Source of the DNA: Synaphobranchus kaupii
Taxonomy: Eukaryota > Chordata > Actinopteri > Anguilliformes > Synaphobranchidae
DNA: 64,000 nt
Assembly: GCA_029718625.1 (NCBI GenBank)
Contig: CM056391.1
Span: forward strand, 3,789,677-3,853,676
Direction of reading: 5' to 3'
The notes under the pieces were generated by a model, which saw nothing but the letters and a program-made list of their open reading frames with translations, had not been told where the DNA came from and searched no databases. Of this stretch, positions 49,285-61,644 are shown one piece after another. Position numbers and translations under genes: made by a program. The number at the start of each line of letters is the position of its first letter. The stretch's first letter is position 1.

Positions 49285-49893
49285 GGCTGTCCTTGTGATT
49301 GGCGGTATGTTTGTGATTGGCTGTGTTTGTGATTGGCAGTATATTTGTGATTGGCTGTGTTTGTGATTGGCTGTGTTTGTGATTGGTGGTATGTTTGTGA
49401 TTGGCGGTATGTTTGTGATTGACTGTTTGTGATTGGCTGTCCTTGTGATTGGTGGTATGTTTGTGATTGGCTGTGTTTGTGATTGGCGATATATTTGTGA
49501 TTGACTGTGTTTGTGATTGGCTGTCCTTGTGATTGGTGGTATGTTTGTGATTGGCGGTATGTTTGTGATTGACTGTGTTTGTGATTGGCTGTCCTTGTGA
49601 TTGGCGGTATGTTTGTGATTGGCTGTCCTTGTGATTGGCGGTATGTTTGTGATTGGCTGTCCTTGTGATTGGCGGTATGTTTGTGATTGGCTGTGTTTGT
49701 GATTGGCTCTGTTTGTGATTGGCGGTATATTTGTGATTGGCTGTGTTTGTGATTGGCTCTGTTTGTCATTGGGGGTATATTTGTGATTGGCTGTGTTTGT
49801 GATTCGTGGTATGTTTGTGATTGGCTCTGTTTGTGATTGGCTCTGTTTGTGCTTGGCTCTGTTTGTGATTGGCTGTGTTTTTGATTGGCTCTG
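49285..49893. repeat. Minisatellite of TTTGTGATTGGC units
   Basis: About 40 short units of 14-17 bp, each with TTTGTGATTGGC or CTTGTGATTGG followed by TGTG, TGTC, GGTATG, AGTATA or TCTG. Larger blocks (GGCTGTCCTTGTGATTGGCG, then GTATG) repeat in series around 49575-49690. Each unit holds an ATTGG core, the reverse complement of CCAAT, so about 40 such cores occur within 600 bp. The minus-strand 213-codon ORF is an artefact. Confidence 0.93.
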
Positions 49894-50647
49894 TTTGTGT
49901 CATGGCACATTTCTAGACAGAAAAAGCCATGGTTTGCAGGAACATTTTAGTCAGCAATGGCCCTTCAGTACAGACAAGGTCTATTTTGATTGATTTATTA
50001 TACTAAAATAAAAGTTGAGCAGGATGCTAGCCCACTGCTCTATTCAATATTCTATTGCAGAAGCTACTATGGCTGTTGAGTATCTGTTGTTAAAAAGTGA
50101 GTATTTATTCATGTTGTTTTCCTACAGGAACTGGCCCAATAAAGCGCCTTGTGCTACCAGCCCTTTTTGTACATGTGTATTGTTATTGTGAGGCGTTGGA
50201 CTGTGTATGTGTGTAGAGATGCAGATCGGTGCATCTCTAATGTGTGATACACAAGAGAAACCAAATGTTTATCGGGCATTTTGAAGCCTGGGCTTGGAAA
50301 CAGGACATGAAAACAAACGCCTGGGTTTGAAGTCCCAGCATCTTACCCTCAGTCGGAGGCAGTTTCCATGCCGATGTGTGGGGTTTCCATGGTGATAGGC
50401 AGCCACAGGCGTGTGTGGATATTAGAAGGTGAAGAGACGAGTCCTTGTTTATTTACCCATGGAATTTAATTCTTACCATTCGAACCCTGATCCTGACAAC
50501 AATACACACCCCACCCCCCAGAAAGCACACATTTAAAGAAATCCATGAAGCAGACCTGCTGTAGTGTATGTGAGCATGTGTCTGTGTAAATATGTGTGTG
50601 TGTGTGTTTGTGTGTGAGAGTGTGCGTGTGCATGTGTATGCTGTATG

Positions 50648-50680
<33 letters not shown>

Positions 50681-50739
50681 ATGAGGGTGTGTGTGTGCGT
50701 GTGTATGCATTTGTGTGAGTGTCTGTGTGTGTGTGTACA

Positions 50740-50770
<31 letters not shown>

Positions 50771-52959
50771 GTGTACATAGCTTCTGTGTGTGAGACAGAG
50801 GCGCACTGAGCCAGTCCAGCTCTCTTGCTAATTCCATCCCGGTGGAGTTCTGCAGCAGAGCAGCTGTGTGTGGAAGGGCGTTCCTGATGTGCTTTTCCAC
50901 AGGACTGGGAGTGCAGTGCAGTGCAGTGCACATTCCCTGTCTGTCAGGTAATGAGTCCTGCTTCCTGAGTCCTGTGCGCTGTCCTTTCAGCACCCGAGGT
51001 GGTTGTGCTACCTGGGAAGACTTCAGCACCAGGGACAGCGCCAGTCCACTCACAGGCAGGACAGGAGCTCGCTGTCTGTCACATTTTATTTTATCCTGCC
51101 TTTTGATAACGGTACCTTGCCGTGTTGTTACAAATTCCTATTTTGTAGATTTGTAAATTAAAGGCAGAAAGCCAAGCATAAGTCCTGTTGGTTCATCATC
51201 GACACATTGTCCACCCAAGCACACTTACTTTTTTTTTTCCTCTCAACTTTAGACATAACTGGAATGGACGGGTTTGCATCTGTTGAGTAAATCTAATCTT
51301 GTATTATTGTAAACTCCAGCTTGGACCGTTACAGCTGAAAACAGATGCAAGGAACAAATTGGTTCATCAATCCGAGCCAAAAATGTCCTGGTAGCAGATC
51401 TAAGTGAAGATGACGGTTGATTGTGTTAAGAAGGTTGGCTATAGTCTATACTGGCTCACAGTGTGGATTCAGGGCAGGGTGGGGTCCCTCCACTGGAGCA
51501 TTGCTTTAAGGATGACTTTGTATTTTTTGTTTTTTTCGACTTGGAGCCATTTTTCCAAACTATCCCCCCCCCATGCTGATGATTGCCACACCTTTCTTTG
51601 GGGAGCTTTGGTGCACAAGAACCGCTCCACTCTGCTTTGTCTAATGGGCCTACGCAAACAAGCCTTAAAATGCCTTTAAAATAACCTCCCTAAAAAAAAT
51701 TACTGCACAGTCACCCTGGCTTACTTACCCTCTGAGGCACACACCCCCCCTCCCCCTAACAGACCCCAGAATCTTGGTACGGTGAGTTAAGTCTGTAATC
51801 AGCTGCTTTAATTGATTAGGTAAATTCTGAGGTGCAATGAATACCAGCACACCCTGTGGCTCTTCAGAACTGGGGTTTCGGACCACTCACTAGGGTAAGA
51901 GAAGGGTGGGTTTTTTTGGGGGGGGAGGGGAGGGGGGGGGGCAGTCTGCATCTTGTTCAGGAAGTCACTCGAAGAGTTGGCGGTTGGGGGCAGCCCTAGA
52001 AATTAGCACTGCTGCTGGAGTATCAGGTTTCATTGCTGTAGTGTTCAAGTTGGTTAAAGTCTTCATCTCTGACTGGCTGCAAACTTCACAGAACATCACA
52101 CCTGCTAACATCTATAAAGACAGGAATATCCATCTCGTCCAGTGCTGACTGCCTTTCTTTGGTGTGGGGAAACGGCATAGTCTTTGTGATTTAACATTGT
52201 GAATGTAAGTAGCGTGATAAAATAGGGACAGGAAGCACTTTGATCTAAATCTGACATGCTTACAGTCCAACCTTGGATTTAGATAGCATTTTAAGTTTGT
52301 AAAAGTTCCTCTGATAGAGTGATAGGCAAGGATTCATATTTCAGTATTTAATAAACACTTCAGCTTATTAATTGCAACTTTGAATTGCATTTACCATTTG
52401 ATTCATTTTAACAACTTTATACCAATATTGTCAACGTACTTAGGAATGAGATACACAGTGCATTAAGTGTGTGTGTATTCTTGGGTTCCTATGTTCTAAA
52501 TAGGCTGAATAGCCAATGCTTATCCTGTATTCTCATGTGTTTATGTTCAATCTTCAAACCCAGTGACGGACTTTACTGTAATCATGTGCATTTATACCAT
52601 GCTTGCACACCACTTGCACAGTACGTACATATTAACTACAGCCCAATTACGCTGGTTAATGGGGATGCCAAGATTAGACTAGTGACAGAGTACTGTTACA
52701 CTTCTATGAATAACAAATTAAAGTGAGTGGTAAATTGTCACAGCCAGATGAGAATCGAACCAACACCTTCATGTTAGTGGGGGAGTGTTGTGGTTGCAAC
52801 TTCTTTTAACTTTTCAGTGCCCTGGGACAACTACATAAAAATAAAATGCATTGATTAGGGGTACAGTGTAATATTTTTCTCTCCCTCCCTAACTGTCCAG
52901 ATGTAACACTTATGTTTTTGAAAGGGGTTTTATTAAGCTCTGCTTTAAATAGCTTCAGC
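49894..52959. other. Non-coding intron sequence with TG tract and G-run
   Basis: No exon recognised. A long interrupted TG microsatellite lies at 50590-50775, a GTGCA pentamer run at 50911-50932, and a G-rich run at 51918-51942. A candidate SINE head near 52745 (reverse GATTCTCATCTGG) is too weak to call. Confidence 0.45.
50590..50775. repeat. Interrupted (TG)n microsatellite
   Basis: TG/GT dinucleotides are interrupted by GCATG, GAGAG and GTATGC words. ORFs on the minus strand consist of His-Thr repeats and are not coding. Confidence 0.92.
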
Positions 52960-53330
52960 GCATTTTACCTTGGACCTAGAGTCCGGGCAAGGGATCACAC
53001 AGAGCCACTGTATGAGGTCAATGACCCTTCCAGAGCCCCCTGTATTTGAGAAGCAGAGAGAAACGCAGGAGCTGAGTATCTGGTGTGTCTATAGACCCCC
53101 TGTGATTAGACATCCTCTTAGGTTGCCGCTTATCAAATCGGCTTGGCAAACACCCTTCCTTTAATTCTGTAATGACACTGATGTGCGTGTGGGCAATTTG
53201 CTGTGGGAGTGGGAAGGGATTACTTCCCATCTGATGCATCAAATAATGAAGGCAATCCACTTAATTAGATTTAAGGCAAATTAATTCTGTTTCTCCTGTC
53301 AGGCGACAGGCCTTTGGAAACCATATGAAA
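52960..53330. promoter_or_regulatory. Candidate conserved non-coding element
   Basis: A unique block with AT-hook and homeodomain-like words (CACTTAATTAGATTTAAGGC, AAATTAATTCTG at 53256-53290) and a GATTA/CTTATCAAATC stretch near 53105-53140. The look is that of a constrained intronic element, but only alignment would show it. Confidence 0.15.
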
Positions 53331-54430
53331 AGCTGCTCTATTCCTTTGGGTGGTGTTGTCAAAGAACTCTACGCTGTGGGCACAAGTTCAAGTACATAAT
53401 TTCCTCATCCGTTGGGACTGCAATAGAGGATATTCATGCGCATATTATCTGTTGGTGCCACGCCGGGTGTTTACCAAGGGAGGTCAGGTGCTGTACCTCA
53501 AAGGTCCAACGGCACAGCCGAGCCTAGGATTTGAAACCATGGTCGAATTTACGACAGATTCCTTCAACAAAACGTTAGCGATAGGATACCAAAAGTATCT
53601 TCATAAATATATAAAATTCTAACTAAATGCTGCTCTTAAACTCGAGAGATGGCAAGGAGCCTGAAACTGTTTATCTTATGAAGGGGGGATGGGGCGCAGT
53701 CATAATTAAAACCGCTATTGTCAGCCGTGATCGTTTACATTTTATTTCACCGGGACCCTTTCGTTCTGGACTAAAGATGTCTCGCGGGAAGTTTGGGCTG
53801 CTGGAGAAGAGACTTGATGGAACTCATGCAACGTTTTTGTTTGCTTTGGAGATGCTGTTTCCAGAGTATAGCACCAGATATTTACTGAGATGTAAATATC
53901 CTGATTTGTGAATATGTTTTCATGTAAACAGAAGATGGATTGGCAACGCTAGTATACCGTATGCAAGGCAATTACTAACACAAGTATCACTGGTTAGTTG
54001 GAGCCGTCCACCCGTCCACGTACGCCATCATACTGTCCTTTTTAAAGATAAATATTTATGCTGTCAGCGTGGTCTCTTTGAAGCAACGGTCCCGTCTGTC
54101 GAAGTGCAGTGTTGAGGTGCAGAACACGCTGGAATGGTTAGAGCAATGGCTCTCTTAACGGGCCGTTCTGGCGGGGGGGGGGGAAATGAGTGTGCCGTTG
54201 GAAGCGCAGTGTGAATGGGATGCAGTCGCTGCAGTCGCTGCAGTCTTGGGTAATTGCGCCTTCCTTTCTGTTCTCTTTATACTGACTTTGTGATGAAATT
54301 GGCTGGTGTGCACACTGCTTAGTATTATTGCCATTGAGTTTGCTGGGGATGAGATCGTTTTCACGGCGACATGCACGGCTTGTGTTGCTCGCTCATTATC
54401 CAAGGAATCCAGCCTGTTGTTTTCTGAGGC
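53331..54430. other. Non-coding intron sequence
   Basis: No gene recognised. Two ORFs (53350-53622, 53627-53911) have no domain, no splice partners and no relation to calcineurin. There is a G-run at 54171-54182 and a GCAGTCGCT triplicate near 54222-54244. Confidence 0.4.
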
Positions 54431-55061
54431 ACTTCTGGATGGATAACTTGAAGGGTTTCTTCTCCTGACTTATTTTTCCATAAAGTTCAATAGGAAAATT
54501 TGTCAGAAGAAACAACCCTTAAAGTGATCCTACTGCATATCTGGCAGCAGAGTGATGGTTTGAGGCTCGTTTGATACCTCAGACCCTTGATGACTTACAG
54601 CCATTTTACCAATCATGTATTCCGTACTGTTGCAGCATAATTTACAGCTAAATCTAGTCCCACCCCGCAATTCCCATAGAGATCCATTCAAATGCAGAGA
54701 CATTATAGTATTGCTTGTAAGAGTCCCAGAAAATGAGATATCAAGAGTCTTTTGATGTTGTTGGGTCACAGACATCAATAATTCATGGCATGCAAAGATA
54801 TGAGACCAAATATTAAAAATTATTACTTTATTCTATATATAAATGCAGGGGTGCCAATAATTGTGGCACACATGGTTTTGTTAAAAGTAATTATTTCTTG
54901 ATGAGGGTTTTTTTTTTTCTCATAATAAATTTACTTCCATTAAAGGTTGGATTTTTCTCATTTTTTCAGTGTGAGATTAAGCTAATTCACCAAACGGTGA
55001 ATGTTTTATAACCTTTTTTACCCATCTCTACCAGGGGTGCCAATAATAGTGGAGGGCACTG
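54431..55061. mobile_element. Tc1-type transposon remnant with IR/DR right end
   Basis: The right end finishes GTGGAGGGCACTG at 55061, followed by TA (55062-55063). The terminal block CAGGGGTGCCAATAATAGTG (from 55032) has an inner partner CAGGGGTGCCAATAATTGTG (from 54846), 186 bp apart. This is the paired direct-repeat arrangement of IR/DR Tc1-like elements. The interior (54540-54830) is the reverse complement of 8787-9100, and 54433-54590 matches the hairpin region near 9090-9244. The left terminus and the transposase are absent. Confidence 0.6.
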
Positions 55062-55063
55062 TA

Positions 55064-56862
<1,799 letters not shown>

Positions 56863-57529
56863 CATTCCAATGATCTGATTGGCTCTCGTTCCTGACTCCA
56901 GCCCCAACCCATTTGGGTTTCATTCTCAAACAACCAAGTTGTTGAATTGCAACAGTTTAACGCTGGGGAATTTGCGGTCAGAGCCAAATGTAAAAGCCAA
57001 ACTGTCTCAGCTCAAAAATCGAGATTACTTGTGTTCTTAACTCTGGGGTGTAATGTTGTTAAAACTGTAAATTTTTATGGTGAGAGATTAGCTTTGTTTT
57101 CACAATCATGTCAGGGGATTAAAATGGAAACACACAGGCCTTTTCTTTGAGTATGTTTTTATAGCACGACGTCAGTTCCCTGAACTGGAAGAGTATCTGT
57201 TTGCTAGTTGCTCAAAAATGAATGAGAGAATTAATTCAAATTTCTTTTATTTATTTATTATTGAAAGAAGGCAATAGAAAGCCTCTCATAGGCCTGGCTG
57301 CAATCAATAATTATTTTTTTACTTTAAATTTGAAAAGTGTAGAACCTCTTTTTCCCCCCCAGAAGCACCATTGGGAGAGTTCATTTTGGCGCTTGATTAT
57401 CCTTGTGGAAAAAGCAAAAACAAAAAAACAAAAAGAATGCATTCAGCTGTGTCAGATTTGAAGTATTCATTGAACGCAGGCCAAGGCCTCTCCTGTTCAC
57501 CCTTTCTCTTTTGTGTCCATTAAAAATGC
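56863..57529. other. Non-coding intron sequence
   Basis: AT-rich sequence without recognised features, apart from short T- and C-runs (57343-57360). Confidence 0.4.
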
Positions 57530-57770
57530 AGCATTTTAAAACTTCCTTTCATATATTTCCTGTTGCGTGACCCCGAGAATCCAGAGGGGAAGCCGGCATC
57601 AATAACTCCGGAGTGCCTGTGCTTGGCCTGATTAAAACAAGCCCAGCCTCGCCGTTTGCCTTTTTTAATAAAAGCTGATTGGATGTGGCCCATCCAATTA
57701 AACAGCCTTCTTGTAATTGGACCGGGCGGGTCCCGGGGGCCATTATGCGGCACGACATTTTACAAGTAAT
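57530..57770. promoter_or_regulatory. Candidate conserved non-coding element
   Basis: A unique, compositionally mixed block with several paired motifs: CCTGATTAAAACAAGCCC, GCTGATTGGATGTGGCCC, CAATTAAACAGCC, TTGTAATTGGACCGGGCGGG and GCCATTATGCGGC. It lacks repeats, and its motif density resembles vertebrate intronic enhancers. Conservation was not tested. Confidence 0.25.
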
Positions 57771-57802
57771 CTATGGCCTCGGCAGCCTTGGCGTTCTTTC
57801 CG

Positions 57803-57893
57803 TCTTCCTTCTTGGTGAGAGAATAGTCTTTGCACTAAAGCTGGAAATCTTCCTTCTTGGTGGGAGAATGGTTCTTTGCATTAAAGCTGGAAA
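57803..57893. repeat. 45-bp tandem duplication
   Basis: Two units, 57803-57847 and 57848-57893, each start TCTTCCTTCTTGGTG and end TTAAAGCTGGAAA or CTAAAGCTGGAAA. About five differences separate them, so the duplication is not recent. Confidence 0.85.
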
Positions 57894-58073
57894 TAAAAGG
57901 TTAGTCCTGCTGAAGTGGTGTTATTATGTGAGGTGGGCGGTGTGTGTTCCAGGGTTTCTTTATTGTTATCAGGTCACATATTATGCATAAAGCGATCCTG
58001 TCTTTATGGGTTTTTCAGTGGAGGCGATGTTAGTTCTGTGCAAGTGTTTGTGTGCATGCGTATGTCTGTGTGT

Positions 58074-58235
<162 letters not shown>

Positions 58236-58344
58236 GTGCGCCGTGCGGGTGTGTGCGTGTGTGCGTTCTACAGAACTAGAAAACCAAGAACTGAACACAG
58301 CACTGAGGTAGCCTGAAAGTATAGAGCACACTTAAGATAAAGCA

Positions 58345-58948
58345 ACCAGCCTCCTGAACTCAGAGAAGCACAAAAGTATCTCTATAAAACCAGCCTTCTG
58401 AACTCAGAGAAGCACAGAAGAATCTCTATAAACCCAGCCTCCTGATCTCAGAGAAGCACAGAAGAATCTCTATAAACCCAGCCTCCTGATCTCAGAGAAG
58501 AACAGAAGCATCTCTATAAAACCATCCTCCTGAACTCAGAGAAGCACAGAAGCATCTCTATAAAACCAGCCTCCTGAACTCAGAGAAGCACAGAAGCATC
58601 TCTATAAAACCAGCCTCCTGAACTCAGAGAAGCACAGAAGCATCTCTATAAAACCAGCCTCCTGAACTCAGAGAAGCACAGAAGTATCTCTATACAACCA
58701 GCCTTCTGAACACAGAGAAGCACAGAAGCATCTCTATAAAACCAGCCTCCTGAACTCAGAGAAGCACAGAAGTATCTCTATAAAACCAGCCTCCTGATCT
58801 CAGAGAAGCACAGAAGTATCTCTATACAACCAGCCTTCTGAACACAGAGAAGCACAGAAGCATCTCTATAAAACCAGCCTCCTGAACTCAGAGAAGCACA
58901 GAAGCATCTCTATAAAACCAGCCTCCTGAACTCAGAGAAGCACAGAAG
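58345..58948. repeat. 44-bp minisatellite, ~14 copies
   Basis: Units of 43-44 bp contain CTGAACTCAGAGAAGCACAG and CATCTCTATAAAACCAGCCT. Variants include GTATCTC, GAATCTC, TATACAACCAG and AACACAGAG. Some two-unit combinations recur, for example the TATACAACCAG followed by AACACAGAG pair near 58692 and 58824. Confidence 0.95.
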
Positions 58949-59026
58949 CTGATTTCTCACTGTACTTCTTTGTTTTTCCCCCATTTCCCCAGAATCAAGC
59001 AGCTCATCTCATTATGTACATGCTGT

Positions 59027-59202
59027 AGTATACACTGCCTTTAGTATACACTGCCTTTAGTATACACTGCCTTTAGTATACGCTGCCTTTAGTATACGCT
59101 GCCTTTAGTATACGCTGCCTTTAGTATACGCTGCCTTTAGTATACGCTGCCTTTAGTATACACTGCCTTTAGTATACACTGCCTTTAGTATACGCTGCCT
59201 TT
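59027..59202. repeat. 16-bp minisatellite, 11 copies
   Basis: Eleven exact 16-bp units AGTATACACTGCCTTT or AGTATACGCTGCCTTT (starts 59027, 59043 and so on). The A/G variant is arranged A-type at both ends and G-type in the middle. TATACACTGCCT equals the TA target plus the first bases of the Tc1 ends found at 4628, 7442 and 61105. Confidence 0.95.
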
Positions 59203-59616
59203 ACAATGTGTAGAGTTCCAGTAGACTAGACGTGTGGTGAGAGGCCCCATAAATCCAGATTTAATTAGATGTTTTATTGAGATATAATTCTGTACTCCTA
59301 CGGATTAAATGCTCCCACGCACAAAACAAACAACAACAACAACAAAAAAAAAACTTCTCTTGGATGTGAGTGACCTCCTGAGAACATTACCTCAGATTGG
59401 ATGAAGTCGGCCCACGTCTGTGTGTCTGGACTTGCAGAGTGGGAAAAAGCGGTTGCATGTCGGAACAGTGCAGTGCGCTTCTCCAGATCCTCATTGTCAT
59501 CTTCTGAAGGCCTAGAGCAATCCCTGGGCTTTTCCTTGTCGCTCTGTCCTTCAGAGCGCCTTCAGAGCGCCTCGGGTCTCCGCTTAGCGCCGTGCAATGC
59601 ATCAGTGTCAGTGTAG
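59203..59616. other. Non-coding intron sequence
   Basis: No gene recognised. It contains an AAC/A run (59327-59352) and a short TCAGAGCGCCT duplication near 59550-59573. Confidence 0.4.
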
Positions 59617-59850
59617 TGTGGGAGGTTTGGGAACTGGGCTTGGAACTCTGAGGTTGCATGTTTGAATCCAGGGTGAGACATTGCCGTTGTAGCCATGAGC
59701 ACAGGTCTTTAACCTGAATTCCTTCAGTCAAAACGTGCAGCTGTATTAAAGGGGAAACAATGCTTTATAAGACTAAGCTGTGTTGGCCGTTGGTCTGGAT
59801 AAGGTCATCTGCTTTAGTGCCTAAGATAATAAAATAAATAAAGGAATAAG
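59617..59850 (+). mobile_element. SINE remnant, family S2
   Basis: The B-box region GCATGTTTGAATCCAGG is followed by GACATTGCCGTTGTAGCCAT, GAGCAC(A)GG, TTAACCTGAA and, at the 3' part, TGGTCTGGATAAGGTCATCT then GCTTTAGTGCC. This is the same order as in the 11864 copy. It ends in an AAATAAATAAA tail about 100 bp before exon 6. Confidence 0.6.
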
Positions 59851-59951
59851 CTGTATTTAGTGTAACGATGTGGCGGTGTGTCGTGGAAACGTGTGTACGT
59901 TGCTGTACGCAGGTGGGGTGTGGCTGACCACCCCTCTCCCCCCCTCTCCAG

Positions 59952-60091
59952 TTAGACAGGTTCAGAGAGCCCCCGGCGTACGGACCCATGTGTGACCTGC
60001 TGTGGTCAGACCCCCTGGAGGACTTCGGCAGTGAGAAGAACCAGGACCACTTCACACACAACACGGTGCGAGGCTGCTCCTACTTCTACAG
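59952..60091 (+). CDS. ppp3ca: ppp3ca exon 6: calcineurin A-alpha, residues 215-260
   Basis: A 140-bp exon, phase 0 in and phase 2 out, with acceptor CCCTCTCCAG and donor GTAGGC. It encodes [40 protein letters not shown] and GCSYFY plus two bases (AG) of the next codon, Ser261 in the family. R254 in NTVRGCSYF is the phosphate-binding arginine of the active site. PPAYGPMCD and PLEDFG fit the alpha isoform. The remaining metal ligand H281 must be on the next exon, which is outside the window. GC-ending codons are favoured. Confidence 0.98.
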
Positions 60092-60133
60092 GTAGGCTCC
60101 CGAGCCCACTGCTGCTGCTGGCTTTCACCATAA

Positions 60134-60512
60134 CACGGTCATATGCACAGGGTCATATGCACAGGGTCCAATGCACAGGGTCCAGTGCACAGGGTCAAAT
60201 GCACAGGGTTATATGCACAGGGTCCAATGCACAGGGTCCAGTGCACAGGGTCAAATGCACAGGGTCATATGCACACGGTCATATGCACAGGGTCCAATGC
60301 ACAGGGTCCAGTGCACAGGGTCATATGCACAGGGTCAAATGCACGGTCCAATGCACAGGGTCCAATGCACAGGGTCCAATGCACATGGTCAAATGCACAG
60401 GGTCAAATGCACAGGGTCAAATGCACAGGGTCCAATGCACAGGGTCAAATGCACAGGGTCAAATGCACAGGGTCCTATGCACAGTGTCCAATGCACATGG
60501 TCATATGGCAAG
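60134..60512. repeat. 14-bp minisatellite, ~27 copies
   Basis: Units such as ATGCACAGGGTCCA, ATGCACAGGGTCAA and ATGCACAGGGTCAT start about 45 bp after the exon 6 donor. Larger blocks repeat: the order CCA, CCAGT, CAA, CAT occurs twice between 60170 and 60330. Plus-strand ORFs of up to 232 codons across it, one starting inside exon 6 out of frame, are artefacts. Confidence 0.95.
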
Positions 60513-61104
60513 TCTGAAGCTACAGTTACATTACATTTATTTAGTAGGCACTCTTCCAGAAATGCTTACAGTGCCAAAGACTACAGTCCACTGTTGGCAA
60601 CATAAGTCCATCCACATATATCACATGACCAACAGTGACATAGCTGACAATGCTCTTAGACCTGAGATGGTGTACTTGCAAAATTGCTAAAGAGTCTGAG
60701 CTGGGTGGACAGCAGGGGAACTAACCGACGTTAACCAGCATTGCTGTGTTCAGCTGTTTAAGTTAAACCAGAAAAAAGCCAGCATACACACCTCCAGGAA
60801 TGGACCAGATCTCAGGTCTAACTGAACGTATGGAATCCATTTGGCAAAATTGTCTCGCTGGAGAATTTCCATTTAGGCATTTATCAGACGTTCAAAGAGA
60901 GTTACATCAATTAATTACACACATGTGTTCATCTTCAGAGTCCAGAATGTAATGTGGGGCTTTAACCTCCTGGGATTTTATTCTTTGGAATGTAACACGG
61001 CAGAAACGTTGACTTGGTGTGGAAACGGTGTGGTGGTCTGATCAACCATTAGGGACATGACTTTCATGGGCTTATATAAATGGTGAATATTAAGGCACCA
61101 TATA
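60513..61104. other. Non-coding intron sequence with SINE end fragment
   Basis: TTACATTACATTTATTTAGT followed by AGGCACTCTTCCAGAAATGC (60525-60575) matches the reverse-complement 3' end common to fish SINEs (a GTCGCTCTGGATAAGAG-type end). No gene in the rest. Confidence 0.45.
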
Positions 61105-61642
61105 CACTGCCTGGCCAAAAAAAAAGTCGCACACTCTAATATTTCGTTGGACCGCCTTTAGCTTTGATTACGGCGCACATTCGTCGTGGCATTGTTTCGA
61201 CAACCTAATGCAACGTCATAACATTTATTTCCGTCCAGAGTTGCATTAATTTTTGGCCGAGATCTTGTATTGATGACAGGAGTCTAACCACTCTGTAAAG
61301 TCTTCTCCAGCACATCCCAAAGATTTTCAATGGGGTTAAGGTCAGGACTCTAATGGCCAATTCATGTGTGAAAATGATTCCTCATGCTCCCTGAACCACT
61401 CTTTCACAATTTGAGCCCGATTAATCTTTGCATTGTCGTCCTGGAATATGCCCATTTATGGGATAACCTGGTCATTCAGTACATTCAGGTACTTAGCTGA
61501 CATTTTATTGCTGCATAACTTTGCTGAGCCTAGACCTGACCAATTGAAGCAACCCCAGATCATAACACTGCCTCCAGAGGTTTGAACAGTGGGCACTATG
61601 CATGACGGGTGCAACGGCGACTTTTTTTTTGGCCAGGCAGTG
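61105..61642 (-). mobile_element. Tc1-type deletion derivative, copy 3
   Basis: A 538-bp element flanked by TA at 61103-61104 and 61643-61644, with inverted ends starting CACTGCCTGGCCAAAAAAAA. Orientation is as in copy 1. It has the same internal deletion junction: the terminal AAAAAAAAAGTCGC is followed directly by mid-transposase sequence (HPSCIVPTV, then GGSVM). Small deletions and stops are spread through the remaining transposase C-terminal half. Confidence 0.9.
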
Positions 61643-61644
61643 TA

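Noticed and set aside
49269..49910. Minus-strand ORF of 213 codons rich in Asn, His, Gln, Ser, Thr
   Set aside because: It is translation of the TTTGTGATTGGC minisatellite, with no unique coding sequence.
53350..53911. Two adjacent ORFs in intron 2
   Set aside because: No family resemblance, no splice signals that join them, and a length expected by chance.
59992..60690. Plus-strand ORF of 232 codons overlapping exon 6
   Set aside because: It uses a different frame from the calcineurin frame and consists mostly of the 14-bp array.
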